Assembly (NCBI GenBank): GCA_949358305.1
Contig: OX442314.1
Coordinates: 27,329,118 to 27,389,117 of the forward strand
Source: Strigamia acuminata
Lineage: Eukaryota; Arthropoda; Chilopoda; Geophilomorpha; Linotaeniidae
Length of the DNA stretch: 60,000 nucleotides
Reading direction: 5' to 3'
Shown: positions 56,400 through 60,000 of the stretch, piece by piece
Position numbering within the stretch: position 1 is the stretch's first letter
How the letters are laid out: each line of letters begins with the position of its first letter
The notes under the pieces: generated by a model
The model's database searches: none
Seen by the model: the letters and a program-made list of their open reading frames with translations, nothing else
Told to the model about the DNA's origin: nothing
Program-made: the position numbers and the translations under genes

Positions 56400-58101
56400 A
56401 TGGTAAGTATCGAAAGAACATAATTCATTGTTAAAAAAGTACAATTTACTAATTTATTTTCTTTGATTTATGAAAGGGCGAACGAAAAGGACAGAATAAA
56501 TATTATCCGCCAGATTACAGGCCTGAAAAAGGATCGTTGAATAAATACCATGGAACTCACGCACTTCGAGAACGAGCGAGGAAATTGGATCAGGGAATTC
56601 TTATTATTCGGTATAAAATCAAAGAACTAAATTTAAAAATAAAAATTTAATTTGTGATTTATTTTTTCACGCAGGTTTGAAATGCCGTATAATATTTGGT
56701 GCGACGGCTGCGGAAATCACATTGGAATGGGCGTACGATACAATGCGGAGAAAAGAAAGGTCGGGATGTATTACTCGACGCCTATATATCAATTTCGAAT
56801 GAAATGTCACTTGTGCGACAGCCATTTCGAAATGAAAACAGACCCACAGGTATATATTGGATTTTGAGACCCAAAAAATGAATTACTAATCACAAAACAC
56901 GTAAAGAAATGCACTTTATTAAGAGAAATGCATAAAAATCAATTTTTTAAGTGTAAAACTTTGATTTTTATGTGTAAAAATGAATAAAAATTATTTTTAA
57001 CGCGTAAAAATGCATAAAAATCATTTTTTAACGCGTAAAAATGCATAAAAATAATTTTTTTGTGTGTAAAAGTTAGATTTTTACCTGTCAAAAAGCATAA
57101 AAATTAATTTTTCTTGAGTAATAGTTTGATTTTCATGTGTAAAAATATAATTTTAAGCGCTCAAATGCATTTTTTAGGTGCAAACCCTACCCCAATGAGC
57201 AATAAAATGCATATTTAATTCGCTACTGCTGCATTATTTATTGATTTTAAAAAAAAAGTAAATTTATTTTGAAATTTTACTGTAGAATTTGGATTACATT
57301 GTCGTTTGTGGTGCGCGGAGACAGGAGAGACGATGGGACCCGACGGAGAATTCGCAAGTGGTTCCCGAGGATAAAGACACGAGTCAGAAGTTGGCCACGG
57401 ATGCGATGTTTCGGCTGGAACACGGAGCCGAAGATAGAAGGAAGGGAAAGGAAGCTGCGCCCTCTTTAGCGCGGCTCGAAGACATGCAGAATCGATGGAA
57501 AGACGATTACATGAGCAATAAATGCTTGAGACATATTTTTAGAGTAAATTTACTGCATTAACATTTTGTTAAGGGTGAGAATTTGAATTAAAATTTGTCA
57601 TTTTTGTAGGAAAAAAAGAAGGAAAGTCAAGAAAAGGAGAAGAATAATAAATTGCTGCTGATTAAATCGTCGTTAAATATACCGTTAGTGGAAGAGAACC
57701 CGGAAGATGTGAAGATTGCAAAGTTGCTGAAATTAACTCCGCTACAAAGTAAACTAATAAAGAACAAAATTGAAAATTTCATTTAAAATAATTCAAATTT
57801 TTCGTATAAAATTTTAAAAAAAATAACAATTTCATTAAAAAGTTTAAAATTTCATTATTACATGTCAGAATTTTATAATTTTTTTTCTCGTGAAGGTTAC
57901 GAAGAAAGACAGCGCGAAAAGAGAATTGAAATCGATTCGAAACCGATTCTCCCTCAAACGATCAAGAACTGTAACCCTAACCAACTGGATTTAAAAGTTA
58001 AGCGCCAGGAATTAGTGAGGATAAAAAATAGCAATTCAAATCCCGAAACCAGTAAATCGTTAGTTGCGAGCGAATATAATGACAGTGGAGACAGTAATTA
58101 A
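56400..58101 (+). CDS. YJU2B: YJU2B / CCDC130 splicing factor homologue (CWC16 family), 304 aa
   Basis: Six exons: 56400-56402 (ATG alone), 56477-56610, 56675-56849, 57286-57543, 57610-57748 and 57896-58101. MGERKGQNKYYPPDY start, RERARKLDQGILIIRFEMPYNIWCDGC with CxxC at about 55-58 and CHLC at 90-93 (predicted zinc site), then ATDAMFRLEHG and the conserved RW.D motif. The end SYEERQREKR...SLVASEYNDSGDSN matches the CCDC130 C-terminus (DSYEDK...SLVADYSDS), though the disordered middle is far shorter than the human protein. The family associates with the spliceosome around the first catalytic step. Confidence 0.93.
56920..57150 (+). repeat. Degenerate repeats in a YJU2B intron
   Basis: Copies of ACGCGTAAAAATGCATAAAAATCATTTTTTA, about 30 bp, becoming irregular at both ends. 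Confidence 0.75.
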
Positions 58102-58261
58102 TTGTTAATTAGTTCATCATCTCATCTAACAAACTGTTTTGTTGTAAATAATTTTGAAATAAAGTTTTTCCATACGTATCGGTCTTTCTTTAGTCGCACA
58201 GTGCGGTGCTGTCCTTCAGCAAGCGAAGCACACTCGTACACGTCGTAATCATTTTTATAAA
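58102..58261 (+). other. 160 bp between YJU2B stop and METTL4 start
   Basis: AATAAA at about 58159-58164 should polyadenylate YJU2B. CTTTCTTTAG and GTCCTTCAG, both acceptor-like, lie before the METTL4 ATG, so a spliced 5' leader (cis or trans) is possible. Confidence 0.5.
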
Positions 58262-59807
58262 ATGGCGGCAAGTTGCATGTTTTTAAACCACCAAAACACG
58301 ATAAACGAGATGTTTAAAAACTGTATCGACTTAAGAGCGTGTTCTCACGATTGTAAACTCGTCCACTCGACAAATTCTTACGAAATTAAGGAAGTATTTT
58401 TTGATATCCGATCAGAATACTTAATGGATACCCAAGCCTTGTCACGTGTTTGTAATCAACGACGTAAAAGAAGAAGAAAAATCGAGATAAAAGACGAATT
58501 TACGACTTATCACAAAGAGGTAATTTTATAAAATAAATAAAACCACATTCTTTTAATACACTGAATTACTTATTGAAGGTTTGCGAACTTATTGACAAGT
58601 GCGAACGATGTTGGAAACGTGAATGTCTCTCTGGTGAACCGAGTCGAGAAGAGATTTTATTGAATAATATTTTTGCCCGAATGGCGTCGAAAATAATTGA
58701 TGACAACTGTAGCCTGTCGGAAATGTGTTCAAAAAATGCGATTGAGGATAACGAGCCTATAACTCGTAAAATAACAAGTATAATGTTGAAACTATTCTAC
58801 AAAATAATGTTTTTATTAACTAAATCTTCAAAATTTAGGTGACTGTCATGTTGAACAGAATCTAAACTTTGTAAATAAATTAATAACACACGAAGAAGAC
58901 TACGCGTGCGTTATCAAATGGGGTTCGAAGGATTTTTTACTCCCTGCAAACTCTTGCTTTTTATTATCAAACGATTTAAATCATTTAATCAAAACGAAGA
59001 GGCAATTTGACGTCGTTATCATCGACCCCCCATGGAATAATAAAAGTCTGAAGAGGAAAAAATGGTTTGTAATTATAATTAATTCATTTAAAATTGGTTA
59101 AATAATTTTCTTTTTAAATATTCAGTTATAACACGTCATCGGAAGTAGAATTTCTCAGTTTGCCGGTTCGAATTTTAGCGAATAAAAGTTGCCTGGTGGG
59201 TGTGTGGACAACAAACAATAGTTATTTGATTAATTATGTGAAATCGCAAATGTTTCCTCATTGGGGCGTGGAATACATCACAGATTGGCACTGGCTTAAA
59301 GTATTTTTAGCGAGAATTTGTAATTTTGGATTGATATTTACAGCTGTTAATTGGTTTTTAGGTGACGCGTTACGGAGAGTTTGTTGTCCCGTTGGATAAT
59401 CATACAAAGAAACCGTACGAAAACTTAATTCTCGGTCGTGTAATGGGCTCGACGATAAACATACCAAAGGATTTGATTTTTGTCAGCGTTCCTAGTTGTT
59501 TTCATTCGCACAAACCACTGATCAAGGGTGAGAAAGAGATCAATGCGTTAATTGTAGGATATGCATTAGAATGTTTAATTTATTTTTACTTAGATTTATT
59601 GAAGGATTTTGTTCCAGCGAAGGCGAAATATTTGGAAATATTCAGTCGTTCGCTTTGTTCAGGCTGGACCAGCTTCGGCGATGAGGTAGTAAACATACAA
59701 TGTGTTCTGTGCAGTAGTTTTTTAATTTAATAGAATTCTGGTCTAACAAAACAATTCATTTCTAGGTACTAAAATTTCAACAAATTGATCTATACGTCAA
59801 GAAATGA
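58262..59807 (+). CDS. METTL4: METTL4, MT-A70 family adenine N6-methyltransferase, 385 aa, complete
   Basis: Seven exons: 58262-58519, 58579-58777, 58839-59064, 59126-59300, 59362-59527, 59594-59685 and 59766-59807. The catalytic signature DPPW sits at about residues 215-218 in the context FDVVIIDPPWNNKS. It is followed by the METTL4-type sequence WTTNNSY..., DWHWLKVTRYGEFVVPLDN, KKPYENLILGRV, VSVPSCFHSHKP, YLEIFSRSLCSGWTSFGDEVLKF. Known family role: N6-methylation of 2'-O-methyladenosine in U2 snRNA, with debated DNA 6mA activity. The N-terminal region (first 150 residues) is short and diverged relative to human METTL4. Confidence 0.95.
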
Positions 59808-60000
59808 TAATTCATCGATTTCGAATGGAATAATGACCGCAAACAGTGAGCACTTACGAATTTATTTTTTTCGAAATATAAATTTGCTGACTACAATTTT
59901 CAAAATATAATACAGGGGCGCCATGTTAGCTGCAAAACGTGTTAAAAGTGTACAAATATTACACGGATTCATTAGTATGTGCGAATAACTTTGCAGCAAG
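59808..60000. other. Sequence downstream of METTL4
   Basis: Non-coding as far as visible; no gene start recognised before the window edge. Confidence 0.4.

Overview
The window is nuclear DNA of an invertebrate animal. It is AT-rich, with many short introns (often 50-100 bp), standard genetic code, GT-AG splice sites and dense small DNA transposons. The genes are typical animal genes (kinesin-2 KIF17, AMPK alpha, RPL37, YJU2B, METTL4, PLAT/LOXHD1-type proteins). The exact lineage cannot be fixed from the sequence; a marine invertebrate such as a tunicate is plausible but unproven. All exon models below were assembled by hand and every junction was checked for reading phase.

Left part (1-6511, minus strand): seven exons of a phosphonopyruvate-decarboxylase-like thiamine-diphosphate enzyme. 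It begins with a presequence-like exon at 6507 and runs off the left edge before its C-terminus. Its introns carry a 1.2 kb element full of GC-rich palindromes and a TTAA-flanked element nested in an older TA-flanked element. From 6.5 to 12.8 kb there is no convincing gene, only several layers of nested hAT-, Tc1/mariner-, Mutator- and piggyBac-like non-autonomous elements.

Middle part (12.8-34.7 kb, plus strand): a tandem cluster of five PLAT-domain genes. Four are small three-exon genes (A-D, 192-223 aa, one PLAT domain each). The fifth (E) is a 16-exon gene of about 807 aa with six PLAT repeats. A and B, with their downstream spacers, are a recent segmental duplication, and several insertions can be polarised by empty sites in the sister copy. 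Genes B, C, D and E share a related upstream block containing an RFX X-box-like palindrome 80-100 bp before a conserved splice donor, which suggests a co-regulated ciliary gene family.

Next (37.9-46.7 kb, minus strand): a complete KIF17 gene of 14 coding exons, about 811 aa, ending in a KKRK-containing tail. X-box-like sites lie about 110-160 bp upstream of its start. One intron holds a 1.5 kb hAT-like element, itself carrying a 1 kb near-perfect inverted repeat with a tRNA-like module in each arm.

Right part (50.3-59.8 kb): AMPK alpha (15 exons, plus), RPL37 (4 exons, minus), YJU2B/CCDC130 (6 exons, plus) and METTL4 (7 exons, plus) packed closely. RPL37 and YJU2B diverge from a 214 bp interval; YJU2B and METTL4 are only 160 bp apart. 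Several introns here are largely filled with AT-rich tandem repeats that differ between introns.
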